Shown: positions 10,296 to 19,763 of the stretch, one piece after another
How the letters are laid out: each line of letters starts with the position of its first letter
Numbering within the stretch: position 1 is the first letter of the stretch
DNA from: Gammaproteobacteria bacterium MOLA455
GTDB lineage: Bacteria > Pseudomonadota > Gammaproteobacteria > Pseudomonadales > Porticoccaceae
Direction: 5' to 3'
Length of the DNA stretch: 64,000 nucleotides
Assembly (NCBI GenBank): GCA_000511875.1
Contig: AZIN01000001.1
Location: forward strand, 124,001-188,000
The notes under the pieces: generated by a model
What the model saw: only the letters and a program-made list of their open reading frames with translations
Told to the model about the DNA's origin: nothing
Database searches by the model: none
Program-made: the position numbers and the translations under genes

Positions 10296-11396
10296 TTGAG
10301 ATATGCACAGATAACCGGTTGGGGAAAATATGCTCCACCACTGCTGATGACAAACGATGATATGGCCAAGATTGTAGACACCAGCGACGAGTGGATTTTT
10401 TCCCGTTCTGGTATCCGTCAACGTCACTACAGCCACGTCTCCACAGGTGAAATGGCCTGGCTCTCTGCAGAGCGGGCACTGGCCACTGCCGGTGTAGATG
10501 CAGATGACATAGACCTGATTATTCTCGGCTCCACCACCCCCGAAGAAATTTGTCCGAACACAGCCAGTTACATCAAAAATAAACTCGGGGCCAAGAATGC
10601 TGCAGCCTTTGATCTTAACTCCGCCTGTACCAGCTGGTTCTACGCGCTGAATACTGCGACGGATATGATTAAGGCTGGTTCAATCAACAGAGCCTTGGTG
10701 ATTGGCTCGGAGCGTATCTCTCTGGCAATGGATTGGCAAAAGCGCGAGTCCTGTTTTCTGTTTGGTGATGGTGCCGGTTCTGTGGTTATCGAGGCGAGCG
10801 AGGAAGAGAGCGGTTTATTAACCGCAAAAATGAGCTGTGTGCCCGATAGCCGCGAGTGCCTGCGACTGCCTACTTGGGGTATGTCTCCGGCGCATTTGAC
10901 TGGCGATATATATATTTCGCTGAACTTCGATGGCGCGGAAATTTTTAAGAGTGCAGTCAAAGGCATGTCTGACGCGATCAATGATGTCCTCGAGAAACAG
11001 GGTTTGACAGCAGCGGATATAGACCTGTTTGTTCCCCATCAGGCGAATATTCGAATTATTCAATCACTGGCCAAGCGCCTCGATTTCCCCATGGAAAAAG
11101 TGGTTGTGGCAATTGATGAGTATGCCAATACCTCTGCCGCGTCCATTCCCTTGGCGCTCTGCGATGCGCTGGAAGAGGGCCGGGTTAAGCCGGGCATGAC
11201 CATTCTCACTGCAACCTTTGGTGCTGGTCTGAGCTGTGGCGCAGGTATTATCAAATGGGGTGACCGAGTGGAACCTGTGGCAGTTTCGGATAAATCAATT
11301 CCTGAGTTTGAGGGCACTGTTTTTGATCTGATGAAAGATAGCTTCACCCATTACGGTGTTGATGCCAGCCATCTATTAACCAAAGGCAAAGGGTAA
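10296..11396 (+). CDS. Beta-ketoacyl-ACP synthase III family protein (FabH-like)
   Basis: This is a thiolase-fold condensing enzyme of the FabH group. The triad is intact: Cys in LNSACTSWFYAL, His in VPHQANIRII and Asn in EYANTSAASIP; the N-terminal TSDEWIFSRSGIRQRH is also typical. At 366 residues it is about 45 longer than E. coli FabH (317), mainly through a C-terminal tail after IIKWGD. It begins with TTG preceded by AAGGGGA. It lies between rnhB and dnaE, whereas the plsX-fabD cluster in this window has no fabH. It may be the main initiating synthase or a paralogue with a different acyl primer, as known for extra FabH-like proteins of Pseudomonas. The family is sure; the substrate is not. 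Confidence 0.88.
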   Translation: MRYAQITGWGKYAPPLLMTNDDMAKIVDTSDEWIFSRSGIRQRHYSHVSTGEMAWLSAERALATAGVDADDIDLIILGSTTPEEICPNTASYIKNKLGAKNAAAFDLNSACTSWFYALNTATDMIKAGSINRALVIGSERISLAMDWQKRESCFLFGDGAGSVVIEASEEESGLLTAKMSCVPDSRECLRLPTWGMSPAHLTGDIYISLNFDGAEIFKSAVKGMSDAINDVLEKQGLTAADIDLFVPHQANIRIIQSLAKRLDFPMEKVVVAIDEYANTSAASIPLALCDALEEGRVKPGMTILTATFGAGLSCGAGIIKWGDRVEPVAVSDKSIPEFEGTVFDLMKDSFTHYGVDASHLLTKGKG

Positions 11397-11401
11397 CTCT
11401 A

Positions 11402-14400
11402 ATAGCTACTGCATCATTTGTTCACCTGCGGCTGCACTCTGAATACTCATTAGTCGACGGGTTGGTCAGGATAAAGCCATTGGCCAAGGCCGTGACGGAG
11501 CTGGGCATGCCCGCTGTGGCGCTCACCGACTTCAATAATTTTTTTGCAGCGGTAAAGTTTTACAAGGCCACTCAGGGGTCCGGCGTCAAGCCGATTTTAG
11601 GCGCTGATCTGCTGGTACTCGACGAGAGTGGCGAAGGCAGTGCCACTCAGCTAGTACTGCTGGTTAAAGATCAGATCGGCTACGCCAACCTTACCAAATT
11701 AATCTCTAAGGCGTATCAAGAGGGCCAGCGCCAAGGCGTGCCCCATATTAAGAAATCCTGGTTGAGTGAATTCAGCGATGGGCTGATAGCTCTGTCCGGT
11801 GGTCGCAGTGGTGAGATTGGTGTGGCCCTGGTATCCAGCCGCGGCGATGATGCTGCCACTGCTCTCGAAGAGTTTATGGCGCTATTTGGCGATCGTTTCT
11901 ATCTTGAGTTACAACGCACTGGTCGTGCCGAAGAAGAGGATTATCTTCACGCCGCTGTAGAACTGGCGGCGCGCTACAACTGCCCTGTAGTGGCTACCAA
12001 CGATGTGCGCTTTATTGCTAAAGGCGAATTTGAAGCTCATGAAGCCCGGGTCTGTATTCATGAGGGCCGAGCTCTAGATGATCCGCGCCGTGAGCGACGC
12101 TTCTCAGAGCAGCAGTATCTGCGCAGTGCAGAGGAAATGGCTGAGCTCTTTTCCGATATCCCCGAAGCCCTGGAAAACAGCGTTGAGATTGCCAGGCGCT
12201 GTTCGATTGATCTGCGTTTAGGGGAGTATTTTCTGCCGGATTACCCGATTCCCGAGGGTATGACGCTGAATGAATTTTTTACTCTCGAATCTAAAAAGGG
12301 CCTGCGAGACCGACTCGAGGTACTCTACGATACCAGTGCCGCTGATTTTCCCGAGATCCAACAGCGCTATATGGAGCGTTTGGAATTCGAGTTAAAAATT
12401 ATTATCCAAATGGAATTTCCCGGCTACTTCCTGATTGTGATGGACTTTATTCGCTGGGCAAAAAACAATCTTATTCCTGTGGGTCCCGGACGCGGTTCTG
12501 GTGCCGGCTCTCTAGTAGCATATTCACTGCTGATTACCGATCTTGATCCGCTGGAGTACGATCTGCTCTTTGAGCGCTTCCTTAATCCAGAACGGGTCTC
12601 TATGCCGGATTTCGATATCGATTTCTGCATGGAAGGCCGCGACCGAGTTATTGCCTATGTGGCCGAGCAGTATGGCCGCGATGCGGTGTCACAAATTGTC
12701 ACCTTCGGTACTATGGCCGCCAAAGCAGTGGTCCGCGATGTGGCGCGAGTCCAGGGCAAGTCCTATGGTCTAGCGGATAAGCTGTCCAAGTTAATTCCCT
12801 TTGAAGTGGGCATGACGCTCGAGAAGGCGGTGGAGCAGGAAGAAACCCTTAAGCAGTTTTTGGATGACGACGATGAAGCCGCCGAGATCTGGAGCATGGC
12901 CGTGCAGCTGGAGGGCGTTGCTCGCAACTGTGGTAAGCACGCTGGTGGTGTAGTCATTGCACCAACTAAGATCACCGATTTCTCACCGATCTACTGTGAC
13001 GAAACAGGCGCCGGTGTAGTCACTCAGTTTGATAAAAATGATGTGGAAGATGCCGGCCTGGTTAAGTTCGATTTCTTGGGCCTGCGGACACTGACCATTA
13101 TTGACTGGGCGGTGCGCATGATTAATGCGGACCGCAGTCTTGCGGGAGAGGATCTCCTGGAGATCGATAAGATTCCCCTGGATGATCAGCCCACCTATGG
13201 TTTGATGCAGCGAGCGGAAACCACCGCGGTATTCCAGCTTGAGTCTCGGGGTATGAAAGAGTTGATTAAGAAGCTCGGCCCCGATCGCTTTGAAGATATT
13301 ATTGCACTGGTAGCCCTGTTCCGTCCGGGACCGCTGCAGTCAGGCATGGTCGACGACTTTATCAATCGCAAAAAAGGCCGTGCCGAGGTTAGCTACCCCC
13401 ATTCCCAGTATCAGCATGAGTGCCTAAAGCCCGCCCTGGAACCTACCTACGGCATTATTCTCTATCAGGAGCAGGTGATGCAGATCGCTCAGGAGATGGG
13501 CGGTTATACATTGGGTGGGGCTGATTTACTGCGTCGTGCCATGGGTAAAAAGAACGCTGATGAGATGGCCAAACAACGCATGTTGTTTATGGATGGCGCG
13601 GTTGATAAAGGTTTCACCAAAGAGCTGGCCTCGAATATTTTCGATCTAATGGAGAAGTTTGCCGGCTACGGCTTTAACAAGTCTCACTCCGCTGCCTATG
13701 CATTGGTGGCCTATCAGACAGCTTGGTTAAAACAGCATTACCCAGCTCAGTTTATGGCCGCGACGATTTCTTCGGATATGGATAAGACCGATAAGGTTGT
13801 AACCTTTATCGATGAATGTCGAGCGATGAAGCTCGAGCTATTGCCGCCAGATGTCAATGGGGGTCAGTTCCACTTTAGTGTCGACAAGCAAAACAGTGTG
13901 ATCTACGGCTTGGGTGCCATTAAGGGTCTGGGTGAAGGTCCGGTGAGCAACATTCTTGCTGCCCGCAACGAGGGCGGTCCGTTTAAGGATATCTTTGATT
14001 TCTGCGCTCGGGTCGATGGCCGCAAGGTCAATAAACGCGCCATTGAAGCGCTGATTCGCAGCGGTGCCTTTGATCAAATTGGCCCCGATGGCGAGATAGG
14101 TTATCGTCGTGCAGTGATGCTGGCGGCCATGGATCAAGCGGCCAAGCTCGCCGAGCAGCATGCACGTAACACTAGCAGCGGTATGGGCGATCTATTTGGC
14201 GATTCCATTGTTGAGAGCGCCTCAGATATCAATTACACCAGCTATGGTGCTGCGCGCAGCCTTACTGGTAGGGAGCGGCTAAACGGTGAGCGCGATACCC
14301 TTGGCCTCTATCTCACTGGACATCCCATCGATGAGTACGAGGACGAGCTGCAGATGATGCACCCCAATCGTATCTCCAAATTGCGCCCGGCCAAGTCCCT

Positions 14401-14905
14401 TACCACGGTCTCCGGAATGATCATCGCGATGCGAGTCATGAAGAATAAGCGCGGCGAGAACTTTGCCTTTATTACTCTGGATGATAAGAGTGGTCGTCTA
14501 GAACTGTCGATATTTGCTGAAAAATACAATGTCTATCGAGAGGTCCTGGTTAAGGACGCTCTGCTTGTAGTGCAGGGTGTAGTCTCTGAGGACAGTTTTA
14601 CTGGCGGCCTTAAAATGCTCGCCGAGTCGATCCAGTCGATTTATGAGGCGCGCTGCAGCAAAGTGAAGCGTCTGTCATTGACTGTTGATAGTCATTCAAA
14701 CGATGGAAAGTGGGTCGAAAGCCTGCAGAGCTCGGTGAATATCTACAAAGACGGCAACTGTCCATTGGACGTCGAGTACATTGGCGCCAACGCCAGTGGT
14801 CGCCTAAAACTTGGCAGTCAGTGGCGAGTGCAACCGCGGGATGAGTTGATCGCCCAGCTGCGGGAAAAGTTTGGCAAAAACAATGTCACTTTGCACTATG
14901 ATTAG
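11402..14905 (+). CDS. dnaE: DNA polymerase III alpha subunit
   Basis: DnaE is the replicative polymerase subunit. The reading frame is open through the full N-terminal PHP motif FVHLRLHSEYSLVDG, so the gene begins upstream of the first conventional in-frame start (TTG at 11462), which would delete that motif. The best start is an ATA codon at 11402, 8 nt after a good ribosome site AAAGGG at the end of the preceding gene; it gives 1167 residues, close to E. coli (1160). Catalytic aspartates lie in PDFDIDF (near 400) and KFDFLGLR (near 553). The likely beta-clamp motif MGDLFG is near 927, followed by an OB fold. The start codon is the only doubtful point. Confidence 0.95.
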   Translation: MATASFVHLRLHSEYSLVDGLVRIKPLAKAVTELGMPAVALTDFNNFFAAVKFYKATQGSGVKPILGADLLVLDESGEGSATQLVLLVKDQIGYANLTKLISKAYQEGQRQGVPHIKKSWLSEFSDGLIALSGGRSGEIGVALVSSRGDDAATALEEFMALFGDRFYLELQRTGRAEEEDYLHAAVELAARYNCPVVATNDVRFIAKGEFEAHEARVCIHEGRALDDPRRERRFSEQQYLRSAEEMAELFSDIPEALENSVEIARRCSIDLRLGEYFLPDYPIPEGMTLNEFFTLESKKGLRDRLEVLYDTSAADFPEIQQRYMERLEFELKIIIQMEFPGYFLIVMDFIRWAKNNLIPVGPGRGSGAGSLVAYSLLITDLDPLEYDLLFERFLNPERVSMPDFDIDFCMEGRDRVIAYVAEQYGRDAVSQIVTFGTMAAKAVVRDVARVQGKSYGLADKLSKLIPFEVGMTLEKAVEQEETLKQFLDDDDEAAEIWSMAVQLEGVARNCGKHAGGVVIAPTKITDFSPIYCDETGAGVVTQFDKNDVEDAGLVKFDFLGLRTLTIIDWAVRMINADRSLAGEDLLEIDKIPLDDQPTYGLMQRAETTAVFQLESRGMKELIKKLGPDRFEDIIALVALFRPGPLQSGMVDDFINRKKGRAEVSYPHSQYQHECLKPALEPTYGIILYQEQVMQIAQEMGGYTLGGADLLRRAMGKKNADEMAKQRMLFMDGAVDKGFTKELASNIFDLMEKFAGYGFNKSHSAAYALVAYQTAWLKQHYPAQFMAATISSDMDKTDKVVTFIDECRAMKLELLPPDVNGGQFHFSVDKQNSVIYGLGAIKGLGEGPVSNILAARNEGGPFKDIFDFCARVDGRKVNKRAIEALIRSGAFDQIGPDGEIGYRRAVMLAAMDQAAKLAEQHARNTSSGMGDLFGDSIVESASDINYTSYGAARSLTGRERLNGERDTLGLYLTGHPIDEYEDELQMMHPNRISKLRPAKSLTTVSGMIIAMRVMKNKRGENFAFITLDDKSGRLELSIFAEKYNVYREVLVKDALLVVQGVVSEDSFTGGLKMLAESIQSIYEARCSKVKRLSLTVDSHSNDGKWVESLQSSVNIYKDGNCPLDVEYIGANASGRLKLGSQWRVQPRDELIAQLREKFGKNNVTLHYD

Positions 14906-14987
14906 AAGATTAGGCTTGAGTGCTAGGTATTTTAACTCCCTGCGCCCCATCAGCTTAATCGGCTCTAGCGTAGATTTTTATTAGTGT

Positions 14988-14993
14988 TAGAAT
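14988..14993 (+). promoter_or_regulatory. Candidate -10 element upstream of accA
   Basis: A TAGAAT hexamer is followed by the C/G-rich run GCCTCCC in the 133-bp gap between dnaE and accA. No good -35 is visible at 16-18 bp. Transcription from here would begin near 15,000, ahead of both possible accA starts. The call is tentative. Confidence 0.35.
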
Positions 14994-15038
14994 GCCTCCC
15001 AATCCGGTTTTATGCCAAAACACGAGACTTCTCTACCC

Positions 15039-15992
15039 ATGAATTTAAACTATCTCTCTTTCGAACAGCCTATAGCCGAACTCGAAGCAAAGATCGAAGA
15101 ACTACAGCTTGTTGGCAATGATAATGATCTAAATATTGCTGACGAAGTGACCAAGCTGCGCGATAAATCCCGCAAGCTCACCGAAAGTATCTACACCAAG
15201 TTAACTCCCTGGCAAGTCGTGCAAGTGGCTCGTCACCCCCATCGCCCCTATGCTCTCGACTACATCAAGCGAATTTTTACTGACTTTGAAGAGATGCATG
15301 GCGATCGTCACTTTGGCGACGACAATGCCATTGTTGGTGGCGTTGCCCGTTTAAACGGTGTCCCAGTGATGGTTATCGGCGAAGAGAAGGGCCGCGGCGT
15401 CAACGAAAAGGTCATGCGCAATTTTGGCATGCCGAAACCCGAAGGCTACCGCAAAGCGCTGCGCCTAATGGAGACCGCTGAGCGTTTTAAAATGCCGGTG
15501 CTGACTCTCATTGACACGCCAGGAGCCTATCCAGGTATCGATTCTGAAGAGCGTAATATTTCTGAAGCGATTGCCCGGAATCTGGCCACTATGTCACGGC
15601 TGAAAACGCCAATTATCTGTACCGTTATAGGTGAGGGCAGCTCTGGTGGCGCACTGGCAATAGGCGTCGGCGACAAGATTAATATGCTGCAGTACAGCAC
15701 CTACTTTGTGATCTCCCCTGAGGGCTGTGCCAACATTATTTGGAAAACCAGCGAGAAGGCATCGCTTGCCGCTGAAGCCATGGGCGTGACCTCAGACAAC
15801 CTGGAAAAGCTCGGTATAGTTGACGAAACCATTCCTGAGCCAATGGGTGGAGCTCATCGCGATATAGATACTATGTGCGAGACTCTAAGACAGAGCCTTA
15901 GCCGTCAGCTCGAAGAGCTCTCGGCAGTGCCTATAGACGAGTTGTTGGAAACCCGTTTTGAGCGACTGATGTCTTATGGGAGCCCTGAATAG
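15039..15992 (+). CDS. accA: Acetyl-CoA carboxylase carboxyltransferase subunit alpha
   Basis: AccA with AccD transfers carboxyl from carboxybiotin to acetyl-CoA, giving malonyl-CoA for fatty acid synthesis. The start at 15039 ([20 protein letters not shown]) matches the family N-terminus; an ATG at 15012 adds nine residues with no counterpart in E. coli. Conserved segments include [54 protein letters not shown] with the oxyanion glycines, and [15 protein letters not shown]. It has 317 residues. It follows dnaE, as in many Gammaproteobacteria; tilS, which often comes next, is absent. Confidence 0.96.
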   Translation: MNLNYLSFEQPIAELEAKIEELQLVGNDNDLNIADEVTKLRDKSRKLTESIYTKLTPWQVVQVARHPHRPYALDYIKRIFTDFEEMHGDRHFGDDNAIVGGVARLNGVPVMVIGEEKGRGVNEKVMRNFGMPKPEGYRKALRLMETAERFKMPVLTLIDTPGAYPGIDSEERNISEAIARNLATMSRLKTPIICTVIGEGSSGGALAIGVGDKINMLQYSTYFVISPEGCANIIWKTSEKASLAAEAMGVTSDNLEKLGIVDETIPEPMGGAHRDIDTMCETLRQSLSRQLEELSAVPIDELLETRFERLMSYGSPE

Positions 15993-16035
15993 GCAACCCC
16001 TTGATCCTTGTCGGTTGATAAAAAGTCAGTTGATA

Positions 16036-16071
16036 AAAAGCCGCCGTCTCTATGAGAACGGCGGTTTTTTT
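16036..16071. terminator. Bidirectional rho-independent terminator after accA
   Basis: The stem CCGCCGT/ACGGCGG (16041-16047 with 16058-16064) is extended by CTC/GAG around a short loop. It is followed by seven T on the + strand and preceded by five A, which give a T-tract on the minus strand. It lies between the convergent accA and the minus-strand gene at 16112. Confidence 0.9.
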
Positions 16072-16111
16072 AGTTGTGGACAGGCGGTTTTAGTGTTTTG
16101 CCTTTAAGCGT

Positions 16112-16882
16112 CTAATTCTCCGAGAGCATAGCAATAGCCGCCAGGGCATCAGGGTCCTGTGCCTTAATTTTATTGGCTATATGGTGCTGAAAAAAATAGT
16201 GAAAATCGTCACAGTCTTCAGACGCAAAGAGGCAGTCATCACCTGGCAGGACCGGCGTGCTGATCATCTTATTTTCATCGATTAACATGGCGCTGACGCT
16301 GCCATCCTGGCGCAGTCTCCAGCTCACCACTTCTTTTAGAGTGAGGGTTTTGAATTTATCGGCCGACAAAACCGCGTGGGTGCCAATGGTGTCAGGGATT
16401 TCCTGAATGATCTCGCGATCGGATTCGCATTGATATTCATAGTAGTCAGCTGCCGTCTCCAGCTCGACAATCTTGTGCAGCGGGGCAGTGTAAAAAATCT
16501 CGTCGACGCCGGCATCATAATAGCCTTGCCACTGGCCACTTAAGACATCATTGATTTCGTCGCAGGGTATTAATTCATGCAACCAGGGTACTAAGCCAAT
16601 AACTTCACCGCTGCTGCGCAGCCCCCAGGCAAGCACTTTAACTGAGAACAGCTTGTCCTGATTCTCTGAGTTGGAGTAGAGCATTTCCAGTCCGTCGAGT
16701 TCTGGCGTGATGCGGATAAGCTTGTTTTCGAGGTGATCTGAGAGCGGTTTGCGAGTAAAAAAATCTATAACATTGTCGGGCTGGGCTTTTGGCCGAGATT
16801 TCTTTTCAGATCCTGTTTTACTCTTTGAGCCAGATTTAGCAATGGTTCTAGACGCAGATTTGAAATCAATGATTTTGCTCAT
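16112..16882 (-). CDS. Protein of unknown function
   Basis: I do not recognise this gene. The start at 16882 (MSKIIDFKSASRT) has a strong ribosome site AAGGAG 8 nt upstream and is preferred to an upstream extension reaching 16951. It gives 256 residues. The first 55 are basic, Ser/Lys-rich and probably disordered (SGSKSKTGSEKKSRPK), and contain two similar short patches, IIDFKSA and VIDFFTRKP. The rest is an acidic, globular-looking domain with Trp and Tyr-rich segments (WQGYYDAGVDEIFYTAP) and no signal peptide or membrane helix. It is alone on the minus strand, between the accA terminator and the divergent epmC. Confidence 0.75.
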   Translation of the reverse strand: MSKIIDFKSASRTIAKSGSKSKTGSEKKSRPKAQPDNVIDFFTRKPLSDHLENKLIRITPELDGLEMLYSNSENQDKLFSVKVLAWGLRSSGEVIGLVPWLHELIPCDEINDVLSGQWQGYYDAGVDEIFYTAPLHKIVELETAADYYEYQCESDREIIQEIPDTIGTHAVLSADKFKTLTLKEVVSWRLRQDGSVSAMLIDENKMISTPVLPGDDCLFASEDCDDFHYFFQHHIANKIKAQDPDALAAIAMLSEN

Positions 16883-17046
16883 CTTTCCATCTCCTTGTTC
16901 GGTTGGCAGGAAACGCTTGTTGCCCTTTAACGGTAATTCAGAACTCTGCAAAGTACAATAAATTGCGTTGCTAATAGCCGGTGCTGCAAATTCGAAATAA
17001 CACTATAATTCAGTCTGGCACAGTATTTAAAGCTTGGGGGGATTAA

Positions 17047-17625
17047 TTGTTAACGGAGAGTCGGCGCGTGGCATTAATTATAGGTCTATTTGATCAGTTG
17101 TTTCGCGAGCGATTGAATACACGCTTGCTGGGCGGTGCCGAAGAACCGATTTATATTCCTGCTGGGTTGACCACAGCGGGGGCTGGACTAAGCTCTGTGG
17201 AGCCCTATCACCGGCTCTATTTTCGTCATGACTACCTGTCCAGTGCGCTGCATGAATCAGCCCATTGGTGTATTGCCGGGGCCCAGCGCAGAGCGCAGCT
17301 AGACTTCGGCTACTGGTACAGTCCCGATGGTCGCTCGACTGAGCAACAGCAGTTATTCGAGCAGGCAGAGATTAGGCCCCAGGCGTTGGAGTGGATGTTC
17401 TCAGTGGCCTGTGGCCAGCGCTTTCGAGTTAGTGCCGACAACCTGGATTCAGGTCAGGGGGCTAGCCGCGACTTTGTTCAGGCTATTGTTGGACAGGCAC
17501 AGAGCTGGTGCACTGGCGATAGCTTACCCCCACGAGGGCGATTGTTTATTGAAGCTCTGGGCAATCAATTTGACTGTCCCGAGCCACTGTCGCAGGATCA
17601 TTATCAGTTAGAGGCTGTTGCTTAA
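17047..17625 (+). CDS. epmC: Elongation factor P hydroxylase EpmC
   Basis: EpmC hydroxylates the beta-lysyl-lysine residue of elongation factor P, the last step of the modification that helps ribosomes through polyproline stretches. The sequence follows E. coli YfcM closely: NTRLLGGAEEPIYIPA, then ALHESAHWCIAGAQRR with an HExxH-like metal site, DFGYWYSPDGR, RPQALEWMF and a closing LSQDHYQLEAVA. It has 192 residues. The TTG start at 17047 follows a run of G and gives the family length; a GTG at 17068 with GGAGAG 7 nt upstream is an alternative. epmA, epmB and efp are not in this window. Confidence 0.88.
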   Translation: MLTESRRVALIIGLFDQLFRERLNTRLLGGAEEPIYIPAGLTTAGAGLSSVEPYHRLYFRHDYLSSALHESAHWCIAGAQRRAQLDFGYWYSPDGRSTEQQQLFEQAEIRPQALEWMFSVACGQRFRVSADNLDSGQGASRDFVQAIVGQAQSWCTGDSLPPRGRLFIEALGNQFDCPEPLSQDHYQLEAVA

Positions 17626-17721
17626 TAGCGGCCAACAACAGCAGGTTAACTAACGCACTTTAATAAAAGAAAACTACGTGGCCAGTTTTTTACACTTACG
17701 CAGGAGCGCACAGAGTCTATT

Positions 17722-18636
17722 ATGCAAGCTTATCTTATCGATTCATCGATCTATATTTTCCGTAGCTATTTTACTCTTCCAGAAAACTGGCAGGCCCTAG
17801 ACTCTGGATATTCGACTCATGCAGTCTATGGCTTCACAGCATTTCTTTTGGATATGTTGCGCAATAAAAATCCGCAGCATCTATTCTGCGCCTTCGATGA
17901 GAGCTTGCGCAGCGGTTTTCGCCACCAGCTGTGTCCGGACTATAAAGCCAACCGTGAGCTTCCGGATGATGCCCTGGCCTTTCAGCTAAATGCCTGTCGT
18001 CAGCTCTGTCGTGTCTTGGGGGTTGCTGAGATGGCATCGGAAACCTATGAAGCGGATGATCTGATTGGTGCGGTGGCCAAAAACACCAGGTTAGCTAATG
18101 CACAGCCTGTGGTAGTGACCAGAGACAAAGATTTGCTGCAGCTAATCGAAGCCGAGGATCTGTTTTGGGACTTCGGCAAGGCAGCGCCGAAAACTCAGCG
18201 CCAGGTTGAAAGAGACCTTGAGATTGGCTGTCAGCAAATGGCGGACTTTTTAGCCTTGACCGGTGACAGCAGTGATAATATAGCAGGGGTGCCGGGAGTA
18301 GGTGCCAAGACTGCCAAGCAGTTGTTGCTGCATTTTCCCGATATAGACGCCATTTTGGATCATCTAGATCAGTTGCAAGACTTACCCATTAGAGGCGCAA
18401 CCAAGCTTGCGGACAAGATTGATAACCATCGCGAGCAGTTATTGTTGGCGCGACAGCTGACTACTATTTACACCGATATCAACGACGCACCCAGCCTTGA
18501 GCAGATCGCCTGGCAGGGAATTAATCTTGACGCCTTCGACCTGTTCTGTGAGGAGATGGGCTTTGCCGACAAGTTCCATGACCGCGCTAAGCAGTTGCGC
18601 AGGCGACAGCTTGCACCTAGTTGGTTGAGTCACTAA
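17722..18636 (+). CDS. 5'-3' exonuclease / flap endonuclease, Xni or Pol I N-terminal type
   Basis: This free-standing nuclease has the PIN-like fold of the DNA polymerase I 5' nuclease domain. The acidic metal-binding motifs are present: AYLIDSSIYIFRSYF at the start, FCAFDESLRSGFRH, YEADDLIGA near residue 110, TRDKDLLQL and TGDSSDNIAGVPGVGAKTA, which also forms the helix-hairpin-helix that holds DNA. It has 304 residues, larger than E. coli Xni (about 250). It likely removes RNA primers or flaps. It starts 96 bp after epmC and ends 32 bp before pdxB. Confidence 0.85.
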   Translation: MQAYLIDSSIYIFRSYFTLPENWQALDSGYSTHAVYGFTAFLLDMLRNKNPQHLFCAFDESLRSGFRHQLCPDYKANRELPDDALAFQLNACRQLCRVLGVAEMASETYEADDLIGAVAKNTRLANAQPVVVTRDKDLLQLIEAEDLFWDFGKAAPKTQRQVERDLEIGCQQMADFLALTGDSSDNIAGVPGVGAKTAKQLLLHFPDIDAILDHLDQLQDLPIRGATKLADKIDNHREQLLLARQLTTIYTDINDAPSLEQIAWQGINLDAFDLFCEEMGFADKFHDRAKQLRRRQLAPSWLSH

Positions 18637-18668
18637 ATACTGGGTTTAAGTAACCCACAGGAGCCCGA

Positions 18669-19763
18669 TTGAAAATAGTAGCGGATCAAAATATGTTGAT
18701 GGTGGACCAGTTCTTTGGAGAGTTTGGCACCATCAGCTATGTCCCTGGCCGCTCACTCTGTGCGGCGGATATTGCGGATGCCGATATTCTCCTGGTGCGC
18801 TCGGTGACTCAGGTTAACAAAGCCTTGCTAGCAGGCTCATCGGTCTCCTTTGTTGGCTCTGCAACCATAGGTACGGACCATATAGATCAGGATTACTTAG
18901 CGCAGAACGGTATAGCATTTGCCTATGCGCCGGGCTGCAACGCCGATGCCGTGGTGCAATATGATTTGTCTGTGCTCAGCCGCCTGCAAGCCAATTGGTT
19001 GCGCAGTACTGTCGGCATAGTGGGTTGCGGCAATGTCGGCGGGCGGCTCTATAGAGCGCTGACAAATTTGGGTGTTCGTTGCACTGTTTACGATCCATTC
19101 TTAAGTGCTGATTCAGGGTTCAATTTAGCAGATTTCAATACTGTGCTGGGTAGCGATGTTATCTGTGTACATACTCCTTTAACCACCATCGGGCCTCATC
19201 CCACCGAGCATTTATTTAATGCGGAGGTGCTGGCCCGTATAGATTCAGGTAGCTTGTTGATCAATGCTGGCCGCGGAGCGGTAATCGACAATGCTGCGCT
19301 GTTGCAATTACTCGAGAGCGGGTCGCCCTTGAGAGTGGCACTGGATGTGTGGGAGGAAGAGCCTAGTATTAGCCTGCCGTTAATGGACAGAGTGGCCCTG
19401 GCTACGCCGCATATTGCCGGTTATAGCGTTGAAGGCAAGGCCAGAGGCACAGAGATGCTGGCTGAGGCGTTTAAGCGCTTAAACCATGGCGCTGTTAATA
19501 CTACTGCAGAGCTGCCTAAATCAGTTTCTAGGCTAGCCGCAGAGACGCTTAGCGAACTGTTATTGGCCAGCTATGATGTGGCTGCTGACGATCTGAGAAT
19601 GCGTGAGGCGTTGAATAACAGTTCTGACGTGGCCCTAACCTTTGATCTATTGCGCAAGCAGTATCCCGAGCGCCATGAGTTCAGCTGTTATGCGTTTAGC
19701 GGCAATGCTGAAGAGGGCCAGCCTGAGCTAAAAGCTCAGGCACTTAAGCTTGGATTTCGTTAG
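18669..19763 (+). CDS. pdxB: Erythronate-4-phosphate dehydrogenase
   Basis: PdxB oxidises 4-phosphoerythronate with NAD in the DXP-dependent route to pyridoxal phosphate. It is a D-2-hydroxyacid dehydrogenase: VPGRSLCAADIADADILLVRSVT at the N-terminus contains the family Arg, the NAD loop is GIVGCGNVGGRLYRAL, and the catalytic His is in ATPHIAGYSVEGKARGT. The C-terminal PdxB dimerisation domain is present. It has 364 residues. The TTG start (the same MKI opening as E. coli) has CAGGAG just upstream. Its last 20 bp overlap the 3' end of alaA on the other strand. PLP made by this pathway is the cofactor of alaA, avtA and pabC here. Confidence 0.95.
   Translation: MKIVADQNMLMVDQFFGEFGTISYVPGRSLCAADIADADILLVRSVTQVNKALLAGSSVSFVGSATIGTDHIDQDYLAQNGIAFAYAPGCNADAVVQYDLSVLSRLQANWLRSTVGIVGCGNVGGRLYRALTNLGVRCTVYDPFLSADSGFNLADFNTVLGSDVICVHTPLTTIGPHPTEHLFNAEVLARIDSGSLLINAGRGAVIDNAALLQLLESGSPLRVALDVWEEEPSISLPLMDRVALATPHIAGYSVEGKARGTEMLAEAFKRLNHGAVNTTAELPKSVSRLAAETLSELLLASYDVAADDLRMREALNNSSDVALTFDLLRKQYPERHEFSCYAFSGNAEEGQPELKAQALKLGFR

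Noticed and set aside
11462-14905. dnaE beginning at the TTG at 11462
   Set aside because: It would remove the PHP motif, which is fully encoded just upstream in the same frame behind a good ribosome site.
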